Assembly (NCBI RefSeq): GCF_024347335.1
Contig: NZ_AP025464.1
Coordinates: 1,612,001-1,676,000 of the forward strand
From: Vibrio celticus
Lineage (GTDB): Bacteria; Pseudomonadota; Gammaproteobacteria; Enterobacterales; Vibrionaceae
Direction: 5' to 3'
DNA length: 64,000 nucleotides
Shown: positions 34,936 to 44,381 of the stretch, one piece after another
Numbering within the stretch: the stretch's first letter is position 1
How the letters are laid out: every line of letters begins with the position of its first letter
Translations under genes and position numbers: made by a program
Notes under the pieces: model-generated
What the model saw: only the letters and a program-made list of their open reading frames with translations
Told to the model about the DNA's origin: nothing
Databases searched by the model: none

Positions 34936-36087
34936 ATGAACACATCTACTTATCCTTTTAGCTTATTCATTAAAGCAGAAGGGGCTCAGTGCAATCTGGA
35001 TTGTAGCTACTGCTATTATCTCAATAGACAAGATGGCGATAAAAGATCGTCAATGTCTCTGGACATGATGGAGCAAATTGTCGGTGCTCATATCGACGCG
35101 CAGCCAATGAAAGATCAACAAGTGGATTTTATCTGGCACGGTGGCGAGCCTATGTTAAGAGGGCTCGATTTCTATGAAACGGCGATGAAAGCACAGGCAA
35201 GCAAAGCGACGAAAAAGCGCATCGTGAATACGATGCAGACCAACGGAACCATGATTAACGATCGCTGGGCGAGTTTCTTTGCTAAACATAATTTCATGAT
35301 GGGCATCAGTATCGATGGCCCCAATATTCTGAATGACATCGCTCGGATCGACAAAAATGGCGAGTCGTCTTTTGAACGCACAATGCGTGGGATGTCTTAC
35401 CTAAAGAAGCACAATGTTGATTTTAATACGTTAACGGTCGTGAACAATAAAACCTACAAACACGGTAAAACGATCTATCAGTTTTTGGTTGAAAATGGCA
35501 GTGGTTACATGCAGTTTCAGCCTTGTATCGATCATGAGTTAGACAGACGAACAGGGCATGATTGGTCGTTAACTGGTGAGCAGTGGGGGCAATTTCTTTG
35601 TGACTTGTTTGATGCATGGAGCGCCAATGATGTCGGTAAAGTGTATATCCAGTTTTTTGAAAACTGTTTAATGGTGTTGATGGGCTACCAAAGCCAAATG
35701 TGCCATCACAGCGCGACTTGTGGACAGCAATTAATGGTTGAGCATGACGGCAATGTTTACAGTTGTGACCATTATGGGTACCAAGATCATCAATTGGGCA
35801 CCATGAACAGTGATAAGCTTGCAACTATGGCGAGCTCACCAGAACAAATCGCGTTTGGCACCAACAAATATGATGAGTTAAACAGCACTTGTCGACGTTG
35901 TGATTTTGTTGAACTCTGCCAAGGTGGTTGTCCTAAAAACAGAATAGCAACAACCGAAGATGGCAGTCCGATGAATCATTTGTGCCAAGGGTATGAGGTG
36001 TTTTTTCGGCACGCATTACCCAAATTATTGCCTATGGTAGAAGCGATGAAAAAAGGGTATTCGCCAGCGTACTTTCCACTTTTCTAA
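34936..36087 (+). CDS. Anaerobic sulfatase-maturing enzyme (radical SAM, AslB/anSME family)
   Basis: 383-residue radical SAM enzyme that oxidises an active-site Cys or Ser of a sulfatase to formylglycine without oxygen. I choose the ATG at 34936 (MNTSTYPFSLFIKAEG), 93 bases inside the longest frame, because the family N-terminus starts there. The [4Fe-4S] motif is C19-NLD-C23-SY-C26. Other visible motifs are HGGEPMLRGLDFYE, and a SPASM region with CRRCDFVELCQGGCPKNR and a last Cys in HLCQGYEVFF for two auxiliary clusters. The exported Ser-type sulfatase at 37187 is the obvious substrate. It precedes the LysR gene by 17 bases, so they form an operon. Confidence 0.93.
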   Translation: MNTSTYPFSLFIKAEGAQCNLDCSYCYYLNRQDGDKRSSMSLDMMEQIVGAHIDAQPMKDQQVDFIWHGGEPMLRGLDFYETAMKAQASKATKKRIVNTMQTNGTMINDRWASFFAKHNFMMGISIDGPNILNDIARIDKNGESSFERTMRGMSYLKKHNVDFNTLTVVNNKTYKHGKTIYQFLVENGSGYMQFQPCIDHELDRRTGHDWSLTGEQWGQFLCDLFDAWSANDVGKVYIQFFENCLMVLMGYQSQMCHHSATCGQQLMVEHDGNVYSCDHYGYQDHQLGTMNSDKLATMASSPEQIAFGTNKYDELNSTCRRCDFVELCQGGCPKNRIATTEDGSPMNHLCQGYEVFFRHALPKLLPMVEAMKKGYSPAYFPLF

Positions 36088-36104
36088 ATCATTTGGAGTA
36101 GGGC

Positions 36105-37001
36105 ATGACCAAAGACCTAAACTTACTGCGGCTCATTTTGGTGCTTAATGAAACTCGTCAAACGGTGAGTGCAGCCAAAGCCTTGAACGTAAGTCAGCCG
36201 ACGATCAGTGTCATGCTTCGTAAACTCAGAGAACAATTTGATGATGAATTGTTTGTTCGAGATAAAGCAAGGCTTGAACCCACCCCAAAATGCTTAAAGC
36301 TTATCGAAACCTTGCCTCTGCTATTAGAGCAGTTAGATAACCTTTACATACCCAATGATGAGTGGGGGTTGGAAGATTTAAGAGGGGAGGTTCAAATCAT
36401 GTTGCCTTCCCCGCTTTTGATCCCAGTGGGTGTGCCATTAATCAAGAAGCTGACCAAAGAAGCGCCGCAAGTGACGTTTCAATGTTCACCTTGGTTAGAA
36501 AACGGCGTCCAGTCCCTAGAGACCAACCGAATGTGTTGGGGAGTGAGCTATCTTCCCATGGAGGTCAATAAAACCTTGACTGAGCGCCCAGTTGGCTTTG
36601 ATAAGTTCATGTTGGTGTTAAGAGCTGACCACCCAATTCAAGGTAATTCCCTTGAGGACATTCTGAAATACCCACTCTGTATCAATATGATCCCTGGTTA
36701 CATTCAGCCGTCCAAGGCGGAAATGTTGATCAAAAAATATGACTTAGATAAACACATCGGGCTCAGAAGTAACAATATGAATTTGATGCTAGAAGTCGTT
36801 AAGGACAGCGACTTCATCTATATAACATCGTCGAAATGCCGCTATTTGCTTGATCACTGTTATCGTTGTATCGACTTACCGCCGGAACTGTTGAAAGACA
36901 CCTATCGTCGAGAATTGGCACTGTTTACCCATCAAGCAAACCGCAATAACCCGTTCACGGATTGGCTTCAAAATGAAATTACGTCGATTATTCAATCCTA
37001 G
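36105..37001 (+). CDS. LysR-family regulator of the sulfatase locus
   Basis: 298-residue LysR-type regulator. The HTH is at about residues 5-62 (TVSAAKALNVSQPTISVMLRK), and the rest is the ligand-binding domain. It sits inside the cluster, 17 bases after the maturase gene and 185 bases before the sulfatase gene. Three copies of ATTAA-N6-TAATAG lie in the two promoter gaps of the cluster, which supports local control by this protein. The inducer may be the sulfated substrate or its product (inference). Confidence 0.9.
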   Translation: MTKDLNLLRLILVLNETRQTVSAAKALNVSQPTISVMLRKLREQFDDELFVRDKARLEPTPKCLKLIETLPLLLEQLDNLYIPNDEWGLEDLRGEVQIMLPSPLLIPVGVPLIKKLTKEAPQVTFQCSPWLENGVQSLETNRMCWGVSYLPMEVNKTLTERPVGFDKFMLVLRADHPIQGNSLEDILKYPLCINMIPGYIQPSKAEMLIKKYDLDKHIGLRSNNMNLMLEVVKDSDFIYITSSKCRYLLDHCYRCIDLPPELLKDTYRRELALFTHQANRNNPFTDWLQNEITSIIQS

Positions 37002-37049
37002 TGTCACGCTACTATTCCTTTTAAATAACTCCCCTTTCTAACGGCCACT

Positions 37050-37066
37050 ATTAATAATCGTAATAG
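37050..37066. promoter_or_regulatory. Candidate LysR box C inside a perfect palindrome
   Basis: ATTAATAATCGTAATAG shares ATTAA-N6-TAATAG with boxes A and B. It lies within GCCACTATTA-N7-TAATAGTGGC (37044-37070), a perfect 10-base-arm inverted repeat about 117 bases upstream of the sulfatase start. No T-run follows, so an operator is favoured over a terminator, though the hairpin could also weaken read-through. Confidence 0.55.
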
Positions 37067-37186
37067 TGGCTATCAAGCCATTTTTGGCGTCTTTCTTATA
37101 CCATTTACCTCAACAACGGTTCGCTGAGACATGCACAATTTTCGTTGTGACTTCAGCGATTTACTCATAGTGAATGAGGGTTATAA

Positions 37187-38725
37187 ATGTATAAGTCTTT
37201 TGTTAAATCCGCTCTGGCGCTTTCGGTATTGGCGTGTGTCAACGTACATGCAGCGAGCCAACCCAATGTGGTTGCTATCATGCTCGATGATGTGAGCCCA
37301 ACGGATCTGTCTGCCTACCACCGTGGTTTAGGCGCAGTGGATACGCCGAACATTGATCGAATTGCCGAACGCGGCATGATGGTCAGCGATTACTACGCAC
37401 AAGGCAGCTCTACCGCGGGGCGCTCTGCCTTTATCACGGGTCAATATCCTTTCCGAACAGGCTTAACGTCTGTCGGTCAGCCGGGCTCTTCACTTGGCCT
37501 TCAAAAAGAAGATCCAACCCTAGCCGAAATGCTGAAAGACAAAGGCTATGCGACCGTGCATGTCGGTAAAAGTCACCTAGGCGATAACAACAGTCACTTA
37601 CCAACGGTGCACGGCTTTGATGAATTCTTCGGTTTCCTTTACCACCTCAACGTTATGGAGATGCCTGAACAGCCGGAATTCCCAACAGACCCTAACTTCA
37701 GAGGTCGCCCTCGTAATGTTCTTCACACCATCGCTACCGAGAGTGTGGACATGCAAGAAGACCCAAGGTTTGGTGTGGTTGGAAAGCAAACGATTGAAGA
37801 TAAAGGTCCTTTAGGCGCTAAACGCATGCAAACCGTTGATGGCGAATTTTTGGAGTTTGCTACGAATTGGCTCGATAGACATGAAGCAGAGAAAGACGAA
37901 CAACCTTACTTCATGTGGTACAACCCGACTCGTATGCACCAAAAAACACACGTGCGTCCTGAGTATCAAGGCGCGAGCCAAATCAACACGTATTACGATG
38001 GCTTGATTGAACTTGATGACCAGATCGGTGTATTACTCGATAAGTTAGAAGATCTTGGTGAAATTGATAACACGATAATCTTGTTTACCTCAGACAACGG
38101 CGTAAACCTAGATCATTGGCCTGATGGTGGTTCTGCCTCTTTCCGTGGTCAAAAAGGCACGACGTGGGATGGCGGTTTCCGTGTACCAATGCTGGTCAGC
38201 TGGCCAGATAAAATCCCTCAAGGTGAATACACCGATGGCTTCATGACTTCTGAAGACTGGGTGCCAACCATTATGGCTGCAGTGGGTGAAGGCGACATTA
38301 AGCAAGAACTGCTTGATGGAAAAGAGTTAAACGGCGAGCGTTATCAAGTCCACTTGGATGGTTATAACCAGCTGGATATGTTGACCAAAGGTGAGCCGAG
38401 CCAACGCCATGAGTTCTTCTTCTACAACGAGCAAGATTTAAATGCGTTCCGAGTTGAGGATTGGAAAGTGCACCTAAAAACCAAAACGGAATGGATTGCG
38501 CCTCCTGAAGAGTGGCCACTAGGGATGCTCATCAACATCAAGGCTGATCCTTACGAGCGTAGCCCTGATACTCGCGGTTGGTTCTTATGGATGAAAGAGA
38601 AGTCTTGGGTATTACCAAAGCTACAAAAATCAGCGGCGGAATATCAGAAGTCACTCAAAGCGTTTCCACCAAGACAGAAAGCCGGTGGTATTGGTATGGC
38701 AGACAAATCAGTGGTTGCTGACTAA
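37187..38725 (+). CDS. Exported Ser-type sulfatase (arylsulfatase family)
   Basis: 512-residue sulfatase with signal peptide (ends near VHAAS). The activation motif reads S75-T-A77-G-R79-SAFITG: the formylglycine position is Ser and the usual Pro is Ala, so it should depend on the anaerobic-type maturase (35 kb mark) rather than the oxygen-dependent enzyme, which needs Cys. Metal-binding D34/D35 (IMLDDVSPTD) and the SDNGVN pair are present, and the C-terminal subdomain is complete. It hydrolyses sulfate esters in the periplasm or outside. The sequence style (DDVSPTDLSAYHRGLGAVDTPNID) resembles arylsulfatase A-like proteins; the substrate is unknown. Confidence 0.92.
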   Translation: MYKSFVKSALALSVLACVNVHAASQPNVVAIMLDDVSPTDLSAYHRGLGAVDTPNIDRIAERGMMVSDYYAQGSSTAGRSAFITGQYPFRTGLTSVGQPGSSLGLQKEDPTLAEMLKDKGYATVHVGKSHLGDNNSHLPTVHGFDEFFGFLYHLNVMEMPEQPEFPTDPNFRGRPRNVLHTIATESVDMQEDPRFGVVGKQTIEDKGPLGAKRMQTVDGEFLEFATNWLDRHEAEKDEQPYFMWYNPTRMHQKTHVRPEYQGASQINTYYDGLIELDDQIGVLLDKLEDLGEIDNTIILFTSDNGVNLDHWPDGGSASFRGQKGTTWDGGFRVPMLVSWPDKIPQGEYTDGFMTSEDWVPTIMAAVGEGDIKQELLDGKELNGERYQVHLDGYNQLDMLTKGEPSQRHEFFFYNEQDLNAFRVEDWKVHLKTKTEWIAPPEEWPLGMLINIKADPYERSPDTRGWFLWMKEKSWVLPKLQKSAAEYQKSLKAFPPRQKAGGIGMADKSVVAD

Positions 38726-38797
38726 CGCCAAATACGACTAATGCAAGGTGTGCTGTAACAAGCGCACCTTATATATTGCTTTTAGTTGGGACATTAA

Positions 38798-40264
38798 ATG
38801 ATGAAAAAAAACATACTTGCGACAGCACTGGCTTGTGCTTTCATGGTTGCACTTCCGTCTACGGTATTTGCGAGCCAATCAGTGGACGCGACGAGCGCTG
38901 CTATGGCAACAAAAGCAACCGTAACGACAAACACCGCTATTAGGATCAAGACGGGAACTCTACCCGTTGAGATGGGGAACTTAGCGTCGCTCAAAAAGGA
39001 TAATCAGTTATTGGCACAACTTGCCTACGAGTACGCGTACTCGATAGATGAAGCCTACAAATACTTTTACAAAACCGACGTTGAGCAAGACTACCCTTTG
39101 AATCGATTCCAAAATATTCGAATACTTGCTGACGACACTTACACTGCACATCCTACGATTAACAATGACACATTACACTTAATGGGTTGGATGGACCTAG
39201 CAGCAGAGCCTGTCATCGTTACGATTCCAGACCATGATGACAATCGATACTGGTTGTTCCATACCATGAATATGCAGCACTTTACTGACTCGGCTTTTGG
39301 CTCTCCACAGCGAGGCACAAAAGGCGGCAGTTTCATGTATGCAGTTGAAGGGTGGAAAGGTGAAGTGCCTGCGAGTGTCGATCAAGTCATCTATGTCGAG
39401 CACCCGCTGGTCAAAATGATGGGTCGAATCATGGACCTTGGCGGTGACGATTCTGCAACTGCTCAAAAGTTAATGGATCAATGGAATGTTAGGACGTTGT
39501 CGGAATACTTAGGTCAGAAAGGGCCAGTTCCTATTGAGCGCGAGTATCCAGATCCTGAAGACTCTAATTGGGTCGAGCGAACCAATTTCATTCTGTCTGA
39601 AGGAACAATGAAGGCGCATGACCAAAAGCTGCTTGAACTGTTCGAGTACATTGGCTTAGGAGATGTTGAATTAGGCAAAGCCAATCATCCATTTACGAAA
39701 GAACAGCTTAGTATGATCGAGTCTGGTCAAAAAGACGGACTGGAGCGAATCATTAATGCGGGCTTTGATGATTCACGTGACGTATTAGGCACTCGCGATG
39801 AAATGACTAAGGTTCCAAGCTTTCAACACGCCTACGGCACCTTAATGGGTCAATGGGGGCTGCCTGCAAAGCACACTATGTATAGTGGTGACTTCTTCGA
39901 TAGTGAAGGTGGTTCACTCGACGGTAGTAAGTATGATTACACGGTGACCTTCGATGCGCCACCGCTAGAAGAGGGTGGTTTTTGGTCATACACGGCCTAC
40001 AGTGGTGAAACCCGATTGATGGAGAAAAATAACTTAAACCGTCATTCCCGAGGAGACAGAACGCTAACACCTAATGCTGATGGCAGCTACACCATTTACA
40101 TGAGTAGCGATGTAAAAGGGCATGAAGATGATCCTAACTTCTTACCTATCCCCGATCACCAATGGTATTCAGTGTTACGCATGTACACGCCCGGTGAAGA
40201 GGTGAGAACAGATAAATGGAAATCGACACCATTTACCAAGGTCAAAAAATCCACGGTAAAGTGA
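38798..40264 (+). CDS. Exported DUF1254/DUF1214 protein, copy 2
   Basis: 488-residue protein with signal peptide (cleaved near VFASQ). The DUF1254 domain is at about 65-215 (INNDTLHLMGWMDLAAEPVIV) and DUF1214 at about 380-480 (GGFWSYTAYSGETRLMEKNN; HQWYSVLRMYTPGEEV). It follows the sulfatase by 72 bases in the same direction, so the two are likely co-transcribed. It is a diverged paralogue of the protein at 33293, and the pair brackets the cluster. Confidence 0.88.
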   Translation: MMKKNILATALACAFMVALPSTVFASQSVDATSAAMATKATVTTNTAIRIKTGTLPVEMGNLASLKKDNQLLAQLAYEYAYSIDEAYKYFYKTDVEQDYPLNRFQNIRILADDTYTAHPTINNDTLHLMGWMDLAAEPVIVTIPDHDDNRYWLFHTMNMQHFTDSAFGSPQRGTKGGSFMYAVEGWKGEVPASVDQVIYVEHPLVKMMGRIMDLGGDDSATAQKLMDQWNVRTLSEYLGQKGPVPIEREYPDPEDSNWVERTNFILSEGTMKAHDQKLLELFEYIGLGDVELGKANHPFTKEQLSMIESGQKDGLERIINAGFDDSRDVLGTRDEMTKVPSFQHAYGTLMGQWGLPAKHTMYSGDFFDSEGGSLDGSKYDYTVTFDAPPLEEGGFWSYTAYSGETRLMEKNNLNRHSRGDRTLTPNADGSYTIYMSSDVKGHEDDPNFLPIPDHQWYSVLRMYTPGEEVRTDKWKSTPFTKVKKSTVK

Positions 40265-40305
40265 TGATTTAAGTCACCTGTTTAAGGTTTTGTTTATAAT
40301 CGATT

Positions 40306-40336
40306 AATGCCAGTTGCTATGCCGCTGGCATTTTTT
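40306..40336 (+). terminator. Terminator of the sulfatase operon
   Basis: AATGCCAG pairs with CTGGCATT across 11 bases and is followed by TTTT, 41 bases after the DUF1254 stop. Confidence 0.82.
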
Positions 40337-40440
40337 ATTGAGCGAAACTTGCTTCGAAATAGGCACTAAATGCTCAGAACTGTCGGGTAAAATAGGGCAT
40401 ACTGGACTGAATATATAAACCAAAGAAAGTAACCACGCGC

Positions 40441-41685
40441 ATGAATCCAATCTGCCTCAACGACCCTTTTTCTCTTCCTAATGGTCAAGTGATCAAAAAT
40501 CGCCTGTTCAAATCGGCAATGAGTGAACAGCTAGGTGATAAACACCATAACCCTAAGCAAGGTTTAGTCACGCTCTATCAGCGTTGGGCTCAAGGAGGAA
40601 TTGGCCTATCCATGACGGGTAACGTGATGGTCGATAGAAGTGCGCTTGGTGAACCTAAAAACGTTGTGTTAGATGAGCACAGTGACTTAACCGTATTTCG
40701 TGAGTGGGCGAGTGCCGGAACACAGAATGGTTCGCAGATATGGATGCAACTGAATCACCCAGGTAAGCAAATCCCTAAATTCTTATGTGATAGCCCGGTT
40801 GCGCCTTCGGCTATCTCTTTAGAGCGCGGATTAGAAAAAGGCTTTAATACGCCACGAGCTCTGACTGAGACGGAAATAATCGCAATCATTGATAAATTCG
40901 CGCTGAGTGCAAAGCTTGCAAAACAAGCGGGTTTTACTGGTGTCCAGATTCACGGTGCTCATGGTTATCTTGTCAGTCAGTTTTTGTCTTCGAGACACAA
41001 TCAACGCCAAGACAAATGGGGTGGCTCACTCGAAAACAGACTTCGTTTCGTGCTTGAGGTTTATCGTGCGATTCGAAAAGAGGTCGGTGACGATTTCCCT
41101 GTCGGGATTAAGCTCAACAGCGCCGACTTCATGAAAGGCGGCTTCACTGAAGAAGAGTCAATGCAAGTTGTGCAAACATTGAGTGATAACGGTATCGACC
41201 TGATTGAGATCTCCGGCGGCACCTATGAAAGTCCATCAATGATGGGTTCAAAGAATAAGGCTGAACCAATCAAGGCCAGCACGGTAAAGCGTGAAGCGTA
41301 TTTTCTGGATTACATGGTGAAGGCGAGAAAACTCGTCAGCACACCGCTGGTGGTCACGGGTGGTTTCCGAACCGCGCAAGCAATGAATGAAGCATTAAAC
41401 ACCTCGGCGACTGATTTTATTGGTATTGCACGCACAATGGCGGTTGATCCTGATTTCCCTAACAAGTTAATCGAAAACCCTAGCCACGGCATGCCGCTAA
41501 CCGTGCCAACCACAGGGAAACCCGCTTTAGACAAGATGGCGATGGTCGGGCTGGTTTGGTATGAACATCAGATGTGGCGCATCGCCTCTGGCAAGAATGC
41601 CGATCCCAAATTAAGCGCATTAGGTGTGGTGTTAAAAACAATTCTCAGCGCTGGCTGGCACGCCTTCAAAAAGCGCAGAGCGTAA
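40441..41685 (+). CDS. NADH:flavin oxidoreductase, old yellow enzyme family
   Basis: 414-residue FMN-binding TIM barrel that reduces activated C=C bonds, or acts as a xenobiotic or dienoyl reductase. The substrate-binding His pair is H171/H174 (QIHGAHGYLVSQFLSSRHNQ), and the FMN-binding segment is FIGIARTMAVDPDFP near the C-terminus. It lacks the C-terminal Fe-S/FAD domain of 2,4-dienoyl-CoA reductase, so it is a single-domain OYE. The gene has its own promoter region and no clear partner; it lies between the sulfatase cluster and a HAD gene. Confidence 0.9.
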   Translation: MNPICLNDPFSLPNGQVIKNRLFKSAMSEQLGDKHHNPKQGLVTLYQRWAQGGIGLSMTGNVMVDRSALGEPKNVVLDEHSDLTVFREWASAGTQNGSQIWMQLNHPGKQIPKFLCDSPVAPSAISLERGLEKGFNTPRALTETEIIAIIDKFALSAKLAKQAGFTGVQIHGAHGYLVSQFLSSRHNQRQDKWGGSLENRLRFVLEVYRAIRKEVGDDFPVGIKLNSADFMKGGFTEEESMQVVQTLSDNGIDLIEISGGTYESPSMMGSKNKAEPIKASTVKREAYFLDYMVKARKLVSTPLVVTGGFRTAQAMNEALNTSATDFIGIARTMAVDPDFPNKLIENPSHGMPLTVPTTGKPALDKMAMVGLVWYEHQMWRIASGKNADPKLSALGVVLKTILSAGWHAFKKRRA

Positions 41686-41927
41686 GCAGTCATGGATTGG
41701 TAAAGTAGAACTTTGAGGAATTAATGTTCTGTTTTTTGTTTGTCTCTTTTAAAATCTTAATTCTCGAGAAATACGTCGTATAGCACTCTCGGTCAGTCCT
41801 TGTTGTGGCACTAATCTAATACCAACATGAGTATTGGTTATAGTGTCCATAAGTGGAAAATAAGAGTAGACCAACTAGGATGAATTGAATTAAACCCTAC
41901 AATTAATTCAATAACATGGTAGTTGCT

Positions 41928-42910
41928 ATGAAGAAAATAAACCTTTTGTCAGTTGCGATTTTATCTAGCCTCTCTTTCTCATCTTTTGCTAAGGATTGTG
42001 ACCCGAATTTGTTGCCATCTTGGAAAGATAGCGAGAGTAAATCCGCCATCGTGGATTTTGTTGGGCAAACCACCAAAGCAGAGTCTGATACGTTCGTTGC
42101 GGTCCAAGACCGTATTGCTGTATTTGATAACGACGGTACGCTTTGGTCAGAAAAACCTTATTACTTCCAGCTGGCCTTTGCGCTAGATCGTGTAAAAGAG
42201 ATGGCGCCTGAACACCCTGAATGGAAAACGGAAGCACCGTTTAAGTTCGTGCTTGAAGATGACGTTAAGAGTGTTCTAGGAAGCGGCGAAGAAGGTTTAT
42301 TGAAAATTATCATGGCGACGCACTCTGGTATGACAGTCGAACAATACCAAAAAGATGTTGAGCAATGGTTAGCCGCAGCGAAAGACGCTCGTTTCAACAA
42401 AGCCTATACCGATTTGACTTACCAACCAATGAAAGAGATGCTGACTTACCTTCAAGAGCATGACTTCAAGACTTACATCGTGTCGGGTGGCGGTGTTGAC
42501 TTCATGAGAGTGTGGGCTCCTGAGGCTTACAATATCCCGTCAGAGCAGATCATCGGTAGCGCACTTAAATACAACTACAGCTATAACACGGCAATCCGAC
42601 CGTTACCAAAGATTCGTCCATTTTGACCATTGATGACAAAGCCGGAAAGGTCACCAATATTCAGCATATTATCGGTAAGAAACCTATTCTAGCGGTCGGT
42701 AACTCAGACGGTGACCAAGCTATGATGCAATGGGCAACCAGCCAACCCAACTCAATGGCGATGATTGTTCATCACACCGATGCCGAGCGCGAGTGGCAGT
42801 ACGATCGTAAGTCTCATGTTGGTAAGTTGGATAAAGCGTTAGATGAGGCGAATTCCAGAGAGGATTGGACACTGATCGACATGAAATCCGATTGGTGTGA
42901 GGTGTATTAA
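41928..42910 (+). pseudogene. Exported HAD-family phosphatase, broken by a one-base deletion
   Basis: The first part (from the ATG at 41928, MKKINLLSVAIL) has a signal peptide and the HAD motif I FDNDGTLW, and runs in frame until about 42585. One base is then missing: AACACGGC stands where AACAACGGC would keep the frame, so the first frame stops at 42626. The remainder continues in the -1 frame, with the HAD motif III/IV region GNSDGDQAMMQWA, to a stop at 42910. The whole is about 327 codons, as expected for this family of periplasmic HAD phosphatases. Either the gene is inactivated or the base is a sequencing error. Confidence 0.85.
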
Positions 42911-42937
42911 CGCTCATAAACATTCAGATAAAACAAC

Positions 42938-42968
42938 AAAGGCTCGGATGGTTCATTCGAGCTTTTTT
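42938..42968 (+). terminator. Terminator after the HAD gene
   Basis: AAGGCTCG pairs with CGAGCTT (one bulged G) and leads into TTTTTT. Confidence 0.7.
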
Positions 42969-43070
42969 GCTAAATAGCGAAGGCTTCGTCTCATTTTCAG
43001 CAAGAACGTACTATAAATTTTTAACGCATGACGCTTTAATCGGGATAGTCAGAAATTAAAGGAATAAAAA

Positions 43071-43766
43071 ATGAAAACGATCGGTTTGCTTGGTGGCATG
43101 AGTTGGGAATCGACCATGAGCTATTACAAATCCATTAACGAAGGTGTTAAAGCGACGCTGGGCGGGCTTAACTCTGCAAAGGTTTGTATGTACAGCGTGA
43201 ACTTCAACGAGATTGAAAAGTTACAACACCAAGGCCGTTGGGCTGAGACGGCCGATATTTTAGCTGACGCGGCATTATCTGTTGAGAAAGGCGGCGCGGA
43301 CTTCATTCTGATCTGTACCAATACCATGCATAAGGTTGTGCCTGAGATCGAAGAGAAGATCACGATTCCTATATTACATATCGCTGATACCACCGCGCAG
43401 AAGCTGCTTGAACAGAGCGTAAAGAAAGTCGGATTACTCGGCACGGCTTTCACGATGGAACAAGATTTCTATAAAGGACGCCTGACTAACAAATTCGGTA
43501 TCGATGTTGTAATCCCGGATGAGGATGACCGAGAGAAAGTGCACAACATCATTTACCAAGAGTTGTGTCGAGGCCAAGTAAAAGAAGCCTCTCGAGATGT
43601 ATATCGTCAAATTATTGAGAAGTTAACTCACCAAGGTGCAGAGGCTGTGATTCTGGGGTGCACTGAAATCGCCCTGCTGATTCAGCAACAACACACTGAT
43701 GTTCCCCTGTTTGATACCACAACCATTCATGCAGAAGCGGCAGTACGTTTGGCGACGAGTGACTAA
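43071..43766 (+). CDS. Aspartate/glutamate racemase family protein (YgeA/RacX-like)
   Basis: 231-residue cofactor-independent amino-acid racemase with the two catalytic cysteines C82 (LICTNTMHK) and C197 (ILGCTEIALL). The N-terminal IGLLGGMSWEST is typical of this group. Members racemise aspartate, glutamate or broader amino acids. GGAATAAAAA precedes the ATG. It stands alone; the substrate is not predictable from sequence. Confidence 0.9.
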   Translation: MKTIGLLGGMSWESTMSYYKSINEGVKATLGGLNSAKVCMYSVNFNEIEKLQHQGRWAETADILADAALSVEKGGADFILICTNTMHKVVPEIEEKITIPILHIADTTAQKLLEQSVKKVGLLGTAFTMEQDFYKGRLTNKFGIDVVIPDEDDREKVHNIIYQELCRGQVKEASRDVYRQIIEKLTHQGAEAVILGCTEIALLIQQQHTDVPLFDTTTIHAEAAVRLATSD

Positions 43767-43989
43767 CTTCTAGCTCTTATTCTTAGTTCCATAGCTGTCC
43801 TATTTTCGCTCTTGTACGATTTTTATTCGTTGAAGTGAAAGTTTTTTGTACAAAAGCAGGTCGTTAGTTAAAGAAGCGATGCTTTGTTCATTAACCAAGG
43901 CCTTATCGGTAGGTAAGGTTTTAGTTAATGACTGAGGTATCCGCGCTTTTAAGCACTATGCTTTAGTCATGACCGAAAGAGGATTTATT

Positions 43990-44112
43990 ATGAAATGGCT
44001 TATCTTATCTGTAACGCTGTTATTCGTGGCAGGATGCCAATCGACGGGGTCTCAAGAAGCACAAGTCGGTGACGACATGAATCGAGTTCATACTCAGGGA
44101 TGCAGCAGCTAA
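43990..44112 (+). CDS. 40-residue lipoprotein
   Basis: Short gene with a good ribosome site (AGAGGA, 7 bases before ATG). The product MKWLILSVTLLFVAGCQSTG has a clean lipobox (VAGC, Cys16) and a 24-residue polar mature part with a second Cys near the end (QGCSS). It resembles the many tiny lipoproteins of Vibrio; I know of no function. Confidence 0.7.
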   Translation: MKWLILSVTLLFVAGCQSTGSQEAQVGDDMNRVHTQGCSS

Positions 44113-44381
44113 TCTCTTTTTTGAAAATACTTTTTGGCTGCTGTTATTATCATTTCTGTCACTGTTCTTATAAATAACTCACCTCTACAAAGCCTTGCGA
44201 TTACGTGAGGCTTTCTTCTATGTAAAACAACGCATCTCTACCGATTTATGTTGTAAATTTGTGAATCTTAATTGTCTATATTCTATGCTGTGTACTGGAT
44301 CTCATTTGTTATTTGAACCACTTGCTAAGGTTAATAATGAATGCGTAATACCAATCACTTTACTCAACTTAAGAGGTTTCT

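Noticed and set aside
41686..41927. Possible small gene or RNA ahead of the HAD gene
   Set aside because: Only short weak inverted repeats are present; no frame or terminator supports a gene.
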